Positions 43,305 to 49,087 of a DNA stretch of 64,000 nucleotides are shown piece after piece. This DNA comes from CAIKMD01 sp035533255. Lineage in GTDB: Bacteria; Pseudomonadota; Alphaproteobacteria; ATCC43930; CGMCC-115725. The position numbers and the translations under genes are program-made. Where the stretch lies: assembly GCA_035533255.1 (NCBI GenBank), contig DATLUE010000028.1, positions 6,600 through 70,599 on the forward strand, read 5' to 3'. The notes below the pieces were generated by a model, which saw nothing but the letters and a program-made list of their open reading frames with translations, was not told the DNA's origin and searched no databases. Positions within the stretch are counted from its first letter, which is position 1. The number at the start of each line of letters is the position of its first letter.

Positions 43305-43341
43305 GGGCCACGGGACAATTCTCGTGGCCCGATTCTTTTTT
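43305..43341 (+). terminator. Intrinsic terminator with no plus-strand gene upstream
   Basis: A perfect 8-bp stem GGGCCACG (43305-43312) / CGTGGCCC (43323-43330) is followed by GATTC and a six-T run (43336-43341). It is well formed for the plus strand, where no protein gene precedes it. For the minus-strand gene ending at 43340 it lies in the 3' region but has no T-run in that direction. It may end a small RNA transcribed from about 43150-43230, or serve as a shield for the transposase region. Confidence 0.6.
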
Positions 43342-43894
43342 AGGCCGCCGTCTGCTTATCGGTAGCTTCCTCAATCTCAGCGGCGTCGTCGCCGGCATCG
43401 ACATCATCGCTTCCCGGCGCTTCTTTCGGCGCCCTAAGATTCGGATACCAAGACCGGAGTCCGTACTTTCCGTTCTGAAGCTTCGCGAAGGTTGTCGTGT
43501 TTTTGCGCAGCATGGTGCGGAGCACGACCATTGCCGTTGCGTCGTCCTTTGCGCCGGATTGAAACCCGCCTTCTTTAAGCGCATCGAAGATTTCGCGAGT
43601 CGTGGCAGGTTTATCGCCGCCACTGGCCTTTCGCATTTCCAAATACTCGCGGACAGCGGCGCCCATCTTCTTTCCGGCAAAGCTATCAGATTGGAGCTTG
43701 ATCGGTGCGCCACTAGACCCTGCACTACCCTCGGACGATGCCGATGACAAGCCGCCAGGACGAGGCGGTAGGCCCGCTTTCGACCGCAAAACATTGATGC
43801 TCGTCAAAAGGGCGTTCGCTTGGCGTTCTAGGTCAACATAGTCCTGCTCCAGCGCATCTATCGCGGGCTGGAACGCGCTTGCGGGATTCGTCAT
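43340..43894 (-). CDS. Transposon passenger: HARE-HTH-like winged-helix protein
   Basis: A 184-residue protein. A coiled N-terminal part (MTNPASAFQPAIDALEQDYVDLERQANALLTSINVLRSKAG) and a Gly/Ser linker are followed by a compact domain (about residues 78-155). This reads AAVREYLEMRKASGGDKPATTREIFDALKEGGFQSG ... LRTMLRKNTTTFAKLQNGKYGLRSW, with the spacing of HARE-HTH/AraR-type winged helices that read DNA marks or modulate transcription. The C-terminus is acidic. ATG 43894 has GAGGAG upstream; a longer start at 44017 would run across the divergent promoter and was rejected. Likely a transcription regulator of the transposon or its passengers. Confidence 0.6.
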   Translation of the reverse strand: MTNPASAFQPAIDALEQDYVDLERQANALLTSINVLRSKAGLPPRPGGLSSASSEGSAGSSGAPIKLQSDSFAGKKMGAAVREYLEMRKASGGDKPATTREIFDALKEGGFQSGAKDDATAMVVLRTMLRKNTTTFAKLQNGKYGLRSWYPNLRAPKEAPGSDDVDAGDDAAEIEEATDKQTAA

Positions 43895-43941
43895 GGTTCT
43901 CCTCGTCAGGCCGCATTCGGCCTCTGAGGTTTGGTATAGAC

Positions 43942-43971
43942 AACATTTTTGAAGAATGCAAATAAAATGTT
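43942..43971. promoter_or_regulatory. Inverted repeat between divergent regulator and transposase
   Basis: Perfect 8-bp half-sites AACATTTT (43942-43949) and AAAATGTT (43964-43971), 14 bases apart, lie in the AT-rich 134-bp gap between the winged-helix gene (minus) and the transposase (plus). They are a plausible binding site for the winged-helix protein controlling both promoters; this is inference. Confidence 0.45.
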
Positions 43972-44028
43972 TGCGCCGACGAATCGAGGCGAATATAGTG
44001 TCTCCAGACGAGCGCATTGGAACCAGCT

Positions 44029-44820
44029 ATGAACCGCACCCCTCTCGGCCGCCGCACCCAGATTATTCACTCGCTAGTTGAAGGTAATTCGATCCGCTCA
44101 ACCGAGAGGCTGACAGATACCCATCGTGACACGATTACCCGGTTGATGGATGAGCGCATGCGGGACGTGCAGTCGCGCCGTATCCAGGTTGATGAAATCT
44201 GGACCTACGTGCAAAAGAAGCAGCGACACGTCACTCGCGAGGATGACACGCGCCGCGTCGGCGATCAGTGGATTTTCGTGGCACTCGACCCCGATACCAA
44301 GCTCGTTCCGGCCTACCTCGTCGGCAAGCGCCGCCGCTACGATGCGGTTACGTTCATGGCCGATCTATCCGAGCGGTTGGCGAACCGCGTACAGCTTTCG
44401 AGCGATGCCCTCAGGACCTACGTTGACGCGGTTGAACGCGCTTTCGGTGCCGATGTTGATTACGGGCAGGCGGTTAAATTTTACGAAGCTGAACCGATTG
44501 GCCCAGGCCGCTACAGCCCTCCCAGGGTTATGAGCCAAGAAAAGACCTTGATCGCAGGCAGCCCCGATCACGCCCATATCTCGACCTCACTTGTTGAGCG
44601 GCAAAATCTCACGATGCGGATGAGCATGCGCCGCCTTACGCGGCTGACGAATGCCTTTAGCAAGAAGATCGAAAACTTGCGCGCGGCCACGTCGCTGCAC
44701 TTCGCCTATTACAACTTCGCCCGCGTCCATAAGACACTGCGCACGTCGCCAGCAATGGCCGCAGGGATCGAAAACCGGCTATGGTCGCTAGAGGAATTGG
44801 TGGAACGGACTTCACGATAG
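44029..44820 (+). CDS. IS1-family-type DDE transposase
   Basis: A 263-residue transposase. A short N-terminal helix-turn-helix (IIHSLVEGNSIRSTERLTDTHRDTITRLM) precedes the catalytic core. QVDEIWTYV gives the first acid (Asp55), SSDALRTYVDAVERAFG the second (Asp125) and SLVERQNLTMRMSMRRLTRLTNAFSKK the third (Glu189). The end FAYYNFARVHKTLRTSPAMAAGI is typical of the IS1-family transposases common in rhizobia and relatives. Compared with the form I know, the linker between HTH and DEIW is shorter by about 15 residues. ATG 44029 is preferred to the TTG at 44017. It is intact, so the element may be active. Confidence 0.85.
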   Translation: MNRTPLGRRTQIIHSLVEGNSIRSTERLTDTHRDTITRLMDERMRDVQSRRIQVDEIWTYVQKKQRHVTREDDTRRVGDQWIFVALDPDTKLVPAYLVGKRRRYDAVTFMADLSERLANRVQLSSDALRTYVDAVERAFGADVDYGQAVKFYEAEPIGPGRYSPPRVMSQEKTLIAGSPDHAHISTSLVERQNLTMRMSMRRLTRLTNAFSKKIENLRAATSLHFAYYNFARVHKTLRTSPAMAAGIENRLWSLEELVERTSR

Positions 44821-44832
44821 CGAGGCGGGAAA

Positions 44833-45135
44833 ATGGCCTTCAACAACGGCAAGCCCTATCACGGTTCATCGACCGTACAAGGGGGAAAACTGACAGGGAC
44901 AACCGACACCGATTATTTTTACTTTTATTGCCCGAATTGCCAAGACAACCATGTGATGCGGATTCTCGACTATGCCAGTCACGGGAAGGAAGAGGCCGGT
45001 GGGGCGAACTATCCTGACGTGAGGCCGAAACAAGCGCGCGATTTTGTCCTCGTATTCAAACTCTATTGCCCCACCTGCAAACTTACTGATTTCGTTAAAA
45101 TTGGGAACACCGGATGGCAGGGCGGGCGAGTATGA
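44833..45135 (+). CDS. Transposon passenger: small zinc-ribbon protein
   Basis: A 100-residue protein with two CxxC knuckles, CPNCQDNH and CPTCKLTDF, about 50 residues apart, so a zinc ribbon is probable. Basic and aromatic residues surround them. The ATG lies 12 bases after the transposase stop with GAGGCGGG before it, and the gene ends 26 bases before the right inverted repeat. It may bind nucleic acid and assist the transposase, or be unrelated cargo. No family is recognised. Confidence 0.65.
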   Translation: MAFNNGKPYHGSSTVQGGKLTGTTDTDYFYFYCPNCQDNHVMRILDYASHGKEEAGGANYPDVRPKQARDFVLVFKLYCPTCKLTDFVKIGNTGWQGGRV

Positions 45136-45161
45136 CACCAGCGCACCAGCGCCCTCAATCC

Positions 45162-45178
45162 CAAATTAGGACACTACC
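45162..45178. repeat. Right terminal inverted repeat
   Basis: CAAATTAGGACACTACC, the exact complement of the left end at 42474-42490. It is followed immediately by the target duplication TGGATTTC. Confidence 0.93.
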
Positions 45179-45186
45179 TGGATTTC
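45179..45186. repeat. Target-site duplication, right copy
   Basis: TGGATTTC, identical to 42466-42473. It lies seven bases before the TTGACA box of the higBA promoter. Confidence 0.9.
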
Positions 45187-45193
45187 TATACGC

Positions 45194-45233
45194 TTGACAT
45201 CGTACGATCTCAATCATACGCTGTCCGTATGAT
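45194..45233 (+). promoter_or_regulatory. higBA promoter and three-half-site operator
   Basis: A perfect -35 box TTGACA (45194-45199) leads into three half-sites: CGTACGAT (45201-45208), ATCATACG (45213-45220) and CGTATGAT (45226-45233). The last two are perfect inverted copies and the first matches at 7 of 8. The -10 region overlaps the middle half-site, and the last overlaps the higB start codon, so binding of HigA would block both transcription and initiation. Autoregulation of this kind is known for higBA operons. Confidence 0.7.
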
Positions 45234-45522
45234 CCGGTCCGTTCTAGGAACGCCAACGCGGCGTTTCGTAGAGAGGCGAAAATCGCCGTTCTCGGGAATG
45301 GACGAGAAGGTCGCACGCCGTCGTTTGGCCCAACTTGATGCGGCGACATCCTTGAATGCGTTCGGCCGGCTGAACAGTGTCGGCCTGCACAAACTGACGG
45401 GTAACCTGCGTGGGTTCTGGTCGGTCGATATCAACGGTCCCTGGCGTCTCCTGTTCAAGTTCCGCGACGGCGACGCTTACGAAGTTCATATCGCGGATAC
45501 GCATAGATGGAAGCGGTCATGA
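45229..45522 (+). CDS. higB: Type II toxin HigB (RelE/ParE fold)
   Basis: A 97-residue toxin of the HigB group, ribosome-dependent mRNA interferases. ARRRLAQLDAATSLNAFGRLNSVGLHKLTGNLRGFWSVDINGPWRLLFKFRDGDAYEVHIADTHRW shows the typical GLHKL.G...G.WSI.VNG.WRL.F.F and terminal DYH-like DTHRW. The N-terminal third is longer and more divergent than in the commonest members. It is first in the operon (toxin before antitoxin, as usual for hig). The stop overlaps the higA start by ATGA. Confidence 0.9.
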   Translation: MIRSVLGTPTRRFVERRKSPFSGMDEKVARRRLAQLDAATSLNAFGRLNSVGLHKLTGNLRGFWSVDINGPWRLLFKFRDGDAYEVHIADTHRWKRS

Positions 45523-45839
45523 CGAAAGACAAAGCAGTTTTTGATTATCCAAACGGCATCCCGCTCGCGCCGGTTCATCCCGGCGAAACCCTCGCCGAGG
45601 AAATGGCCGCAAGACGACTCTCGTCCAATGCTCTCGCGCTCAAGCTTCGTACGCCGGCGAACCGCATTACGGAAATTATCGCCGGTAAGCGGGGTATCAG
45701 CGCTGAGACGGCGCTCCGGCTTGGGCGCTATTTCGGAACCGGGGCACAATTCTGGGTCAATTTGCAGGCGAGATACGAACTCGCGATTGCCGAGCAAGAA
45801 CTCGGCGCGATTATTGCCCGCGAGGTCGAGGCGGCTTGA
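45519..45839 (+). CDS. higA: Type II antitoxin HigA (XRE-family HTH)
   Basis: A 106-residue antitoxin. PLAPVHPGETLAEEMAARRLSSNALALKLRTPANRITEIIAGKRGISAETALRLGRYFGTGAQFWVNLQARYELAIAEQEL is the standard HigA pattern: an XRE helix-turn-helix in the middle, with a C-terminal dimerisation helix. It neutralises HigB and represses the operon through the operator at 45201-45233. ATG 45519 is chosen for the ATGA overlap with higB; an ATG at 45507 is an alternative. The stop is immediately adjacent to that of the convergent MBL gene. Confidence 0.93.
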   Translation: MTKDKAVFDYPNGIPLAPVHPGETLAEEMAARRLSSNALALKLRTPANRITEIIAGKRGISAETALRLGRYFGTGAQFWVNLQARYELAIAEQELGAIIAREVEAA

Positions 45840-46778
45840 TTAGCGCGCGAGCCGGTAGCGCGAGCCGAGCAGCGGCGGCCCTTCGCAATCCACCCGCCGG
45901 GTCTCGACCAGCTCGATCAAATGCGCGAGCACCGAGCGGCCGGCGGCGGCGGTGAGCTTGGGGTCGAGCCCCCGATAGACGCGGGCGACGATCGCCGGAA
46001 TGGTGTCGTCGCCGGCGGCGAGTGCTTTGAGGATTGCAGCGCTGCGCTCGTGGCGATGGGCGATGAAAGCTGCGACGAATGGCTTGGGCTGTGGGATCGA
46101 CGGCCCATGCGTCGGCCAATAGAGCGCGTCGTCGCGATAGAGCAGCTTATTGAGCGAGCGCAGATAGGCCGCCATGTCGCCGTCGGGCGGCGCGATCACG
46201 CTGGTCGACCAGCCCATGACGTGATCGCCGGTGAAGAGCGTGCGCTCCTCGGCGAGCGCGAAGCACAGATGGTTCGAGGTATGGCCGGGCGTCTCGACCG
46301 CCGCGACGCGCCAGCCCGCGCCCTCGCCCCCTCCTTCGATCGTGTGGCCGTCGCGCAGCACGACATCGGGAATGAAATCGCGGTCGCCGCCTTCCTCGGT
46401 GATGCCGCCGATGCGCTCTTCGGCGCGGCCAGGTTTATTGGGGGCATGGCCATGCGGCCCGAAGCCGTAGGTCTTGGCGCCAGTCGCCGCTTTGAGCGCC
46501 GCCGCTGCGGGCGAATGGTCGAGATGTGTGTGCGTGATGAGGATATGCGTCACGGTCTCGCCGTCGAGCGCCTGCAACAGCGCGTCGATGTGGTCCTGTT
46601 GCTTCGGGCCGGGATCGATCACCGCGACCTTGCCTTGGCCGACGACATAGGTTCCGGTGCCCTTGAAGGTGAACGGGCCGGGGTTGCGCGCGACGACGCG
46701 GCGGATCAGCGGGCTTAAGCGCTCGGCCCGCCCGTATTCGAAGGCAAAGTCGCGGCGGAAAGGGATTTCACCGGCCAT
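45840..46778 (-). CDS. Metallo-beta-lactamase-fold hydrolase (LACTB2-like)
   Basis: A 312-residue MBL hydrolase. The metal motif HILITHTHLDHSPAAAALK (HxHxDH), AAVETPGHTSNHLCFAL, LFTGDHVMGW and a C-terminal winged domain (about 230-310) match the LACTB2/CPSF-like subgroup with an endonuclease or hydrolase role. The ATG at 46778 lies inside the end of the upstream acyltransferase gene, giving a 64-base same-strand overlap. The start is assigned from the conserved N-terminus (EIPFRRDFAFEYGRAERLSPL). Confidence 0.9.
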   Translation of the reverse strand: MAGEIPFRRDFAFEYGRAERLSPLIRRVVARNPGPFTFKGTGTYVVGQGKVAVIDPGPKQQDHIDALLQALDGETVTHILITHTHLDHSPAAAALKAATGAKTYGFGPHGHAPNKPGRAEERIGGITEEGGDRDFIPDVVLRDGHTIEGGGEGAGWRVAAVETPGHTSNHLCFALAEERTLFTGDHVMGWSTSVIAPPDGDMAAYLRSLNKLLYRDDALYWPTHGPSIPQPKPFVAAFIAHRHERSAAILKALAAGDDTIPAIVARVYRGLDPKLTAAAGRSVLAHLIELVETRRVDCEGPPLLGSRYRLAR

Positions 46779-47815
46779 GCCCTCGGCCTTATCCCAAGCT
46801 TGCGCTCTTGCCAAGCCCCGCGCGGCTTCAGGCGCAGCGCGCGCTTCTCGACCAAATGCCAGGAGAGGAACGCCAGCGCGCCGGCGAGCAGCGTCGCAAG
46901 CGGGAAAAGCTGCCACCAGGCGGCGTGGCCATGCATCAGCCAGATCACGAATTCCTCGGACGGCCAGCCGAAAATATAGAGGCCATAGGACAGGTCGCCG
47001 AAACGCGTCGCCGGGATGATCGGCAGCCGCGGATGCAGCGCGACGTAGAGCGCGAGATAGCAGCCAAACAGCGGGAATAGCAGAATGAACTGCCGCAGCG
47101 GAATGCTGGCCGCGAGCCCGAGCAGCGCCGCGAGCGCGACGTATTTGTTGAAGACGCGGGTGTCGCGCAGCTTGTAGAGCCCCATGCCCGAAGCAAAGAA
47201 GCTCAAGGTCCAGCCCCAACCGCCGAGGAAGCTCAGCGCATCGAAATGGATGCAGGCCATGCCGAGCGCGAGCAGCAACAGGCACACCGGCAGGCGCAGC
47301 AGGCGCAGCATGCCGAGGACCAGCACCATCAGGTACATGTCGAACTCGCAGCCGAGCGACCACAGCGAGCCGTTGACCTCGAGCCCAGTGGCATTGTCGA
47401 CGAACATCACGCCCGGCAGCTCGTGGACCCGCCCGTCAAAGAAGGAATTGTAGAAGAGATAACGATAGGGCTCGGGGCGGTGGAGATAGTCGCCAAGCGG
47501 CAGGGTGGTGACGATCGGGCCCAGCACGAGCGCGGTCAGCGCCAGCACGACCAGATAGGCCGGAAAGATGCGCAGCACCCGCTTGATCAGATAGCGCAGC
47601 GGCGAGCTGGTCTGCTCGAAGCTCTGGGTGATCAGGAAGCCGCTGACGGCGAAGAACACGAACACCCCGGCGAGGCCGAGCATGGATTGATTGCCGGTCA
47701 GGATGTTCAGCGGATCGCTCGCCTCGACGCCTTGCGCGATGAAGAATGCGTGTGAGAGAATCACCGACAGGGCGGCGAGGAGGCGAAGCGCGTCGAAATT
47801 ATTCCGCCGATTCAT
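46715..47815 (-). CDS. Acyltransferase 3 (OafA/YrhL-type) membrane protein
   Basis: A 366-residue ten-helix membrane acyltransferase. NNFDALRLLAALSVILSHAFF holds the catalytic His of the RLxA...VxxxH motif, and GVFVFFAVSGFLITQS is the signature second helix. Such enzymes O-acetylate surface polysaccharides or LPS. The C-terminal tail (KPRGAWQERKLGIRPRAWPVKSLSAA) is cytoplasmic and overlaps the next gene. The start overlaps the stop of the upstream hypothetical gene (ATGA at 47812-47815). Confidence 0.9.
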   Translation of the reverse strand: MNRRNNFDALRLLAALSVILSHAFFIAQGVEASDPLNILTGNQSMLGLAGVFVFFAVSGFLITQSFEQTSSPLRYLIKRVLRIFPAYLVVLALTALVLGPIVTTLPLGDYLHRPEPYRYLFYNSFFDGRVHELPGVMFVDNATGLEVNGSLWSLGCEFDMYLMVLVLGMLRLLRLPVCLLLLALGMACIHFDALSFLGGWGWTLSFFASGMGLYKLRDTRVFNKYVALAALLGLAASIPLRQFILLFPLFGCYLALYVALHPRLPIIPATRFGDLSYGLYIFGWPSEEFVIWLMHGHAAWWQLFPLATLLAGALAFLSWHLVEKRALRLKPRGAWQERKLGIRPRAWPVKSLSAATLPSNTGGPSA

Positions 47816-48423
47816 CCCGCAGGCGGCTTCATCGCCACCGAGAACATCACCGTCGGCAGCATCTCGCGGATCGCGGCCCGAAGGCTCGCCTCGTCGGTGC
47901 CTTCGGCCGCGGCGATCGCGCCGCGCGGATTGCGCTTGAGGACCGTCGCGATCGCTCGTCCGGCCGAATTCGAGCTCAAGGTCACGAACACTTCGGCGGG
48001 ATCGACGCGGGTAAGAGTCTTGGCGAGCGCGGCACGGCCCTTCTCGGTGTCGAGATCATGCGCCGGCAGCTCGCCCGATTGCGGTACCGGATCGGGCGGC
48101 ACCGCCGCGTCGATCGCCTCGACCGGCTGATGGCGGGCAAAGCGCTGGAAGATCGCGCGACCCTCGGCGGTGTCGATGCGGAATTGCAGCTCCCAGGTCT
48201 CGCCGCGCGCGGCCAGCTCGCTGATCAGCGCGAACAGGTCGTCGCAATCGGCGTCATGGCTGCAGGTGATGAAGGCAAAGCGGCCTTCATGCTCGATCAC
48301 GCGATCGTCATTCTCGGCAAAGCCGAGCTCGTCCAAGGCGTTAACGAGCGCGCGCTCCGAGGCGACGAGCAACGTGCTGACATGCAGCCGGGCGGTTTCG
48401 CGTGACGGATCGACGGCATCCAT
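47812..48423 (-). CDS. Conserved hypothetical protein
   Basis: A 203-residue soluble protein, acidic, with no signal or membrane segment. The N-terminal half (VSTLLVASERALVNALDELGFAENDDRVIEHEGRFAFITCSHDADCDDLFALISELAARGE) looks like an alpha-beta domain with two strands around a cysteine pair. The C-terminal half has DPAEVFVTLSSNSAGRAIATVLKRNPRGAIAAAEGTDEASL. ATG 48423 is assumed; GTG 48432 is possible. It is coupled by ATGA overlap to the acyltransferase. The function is unknown. Confidence 0.6.
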   Translation of the reverse strand: MDAVDPSRETARLHVSTLLVASERALVNALDELGFAENDDRVIEHEGRFAFITCSHDADCDDLFALISELAARGETWELQFRIDTAEGRAIFQRFARHQPVEAIDAAVPPDPVPQSGELPAHDLDTEKGRAALAKTLTRVDPAEVFVTLSSNSAGRAIATVLKRNPRGAIAAAEGTDEASLRAAIREMLPTVMFSVAMKPPAG

Positions 48424-48485
48424 GAGCCTCACTTAGCGATTCACCCCGGTTTCGGCAAGCGACCCCGGCCGCTGCCGCGCGGGCT

Positions 48486-48980
48486 TCAGCCATTGATCAG
48501 CCGCAGGCCATAGGTCGATCGGGCGCCGATTGCCGGATCGACAACGCTTAGGATGAAGGTGTCGCCGTAGCATCGCTGGGTGTTCTGCTCGCGGCAGGCA
48601 AGGTAGGGCAGCGTGTCGATCTGGACGTAGTCCACATCGCCCGCCCCGACGACGACGGTCTTGAACTGGTCGGGATAGGGGAGGGTCGGCGAGACGCTGA
48701 GATCGTAGCGGCCGGGCGTGACGTCGCGATAGAGTACCGCGCCGTTCTGCGTGATGCCGGCCGGCGCGCCGTTCAGATAAACCGCCGGCATTGCCTGCGT
48801 GCCGTAATAATCGAGGCTGCGATAGAAGACGAGACGCGCGGTGCCGGGCGGCGGCGGCGGCAGCCGACCCGTCAGCGCCTCGCCCGGTGGCACCGCCGAC
48901 ACGCAGCCGGCCAGCAACAGCAGCGCACCGGCAAGCAGCGCGCGGGCGCTGTGGAAGAGGCGTGGTGGCGCAACGATCAT
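48486..48980 (-). CDS. DUF2846-like lipoprotein
   Basis: A 164-residue lipoprotein with lipobox LLLLAGC. The mature sequence (PPPPPGTARLVFYRSLDYYGTQAMPAVYLNGAPAGITQNGAVLYRDVTPGRYDLSV) resembles the DUF2846 family of small beta-rich lipoproteins, thought to be extracytoplasmic. A possible disulfide pair is in LACREQNTQRCYG. It is transcribed away from the acyl-CoA synthetase gene across about 100 bases. Confidence 0.8.
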   Translation of the reverse strand: MIVAPPRLFHSARALLAGALLLLAGCVSAVPPGEALTGRLPPPPPGTARLVFYRSLDYYGTQAMPAVYLNGAPAGITQNGAVLYRDVTPGRYDLSVSPTLPYPDQFKTVVVGAGDVDYVQIDTLPYLACREQNTQRCYGDTFILSVVDPAIGARSTYGLRLING

Positions 48981-49087
48981 GGCGGCTCCCGAAGCCAGGC
49001 TGGGCGAGGCTCGCTCGCGCGGGTTCGACCTACTATAAACGCTTTCTCGACGCCCGGGTTCATCGCGAAATCGGGGCAGGGAGGACG

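Larger units (their letters stand above)
42474..45178. mobile_element. 2705-bp IS1-family-type transposon with passenger genes
   Basis: The element is bounded by perfect 17-bp inverted repeats, GGTAGTGTCCTAATTTG (42474-42490) and its complement (45162-45178), flanked by identical 8-bp target duplications. IS1 ends also begin GGT. Inside are a DDE transposase (44029) and four small passenger genes: two coupled minus-strand genes, a winged-helix gene and a zinc-ribbon gene. An extra imperfect copy of the end lies at 43130-43145. Ordinary IS1 is about 0.8 kb, so this is an enlarged, passenger-bearing form. Its lower GC content suggests arrival from elsewhere. Intact ends and identical duplications indicate a fairly recent insertion. 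Confidence 0.9.

Noticed and set aside
43430..43443. CCTAAGATTCGG resembling an arm of the element at 15555
   Set aside because: It lies in a coding frame, lacks one base and has no partner arm.
43996..44002. TAGTGTC before the transposase as a left transposon end
   Set aside because: Only seven bases match, and the target duplication and 17-bp repeat place the true left end at 42474.
43895..44017. Longer start for the winged-helix gene
   Set aside because: It would cover the divergent promoter and repeat; ATG 43894 has its own ribosome site.
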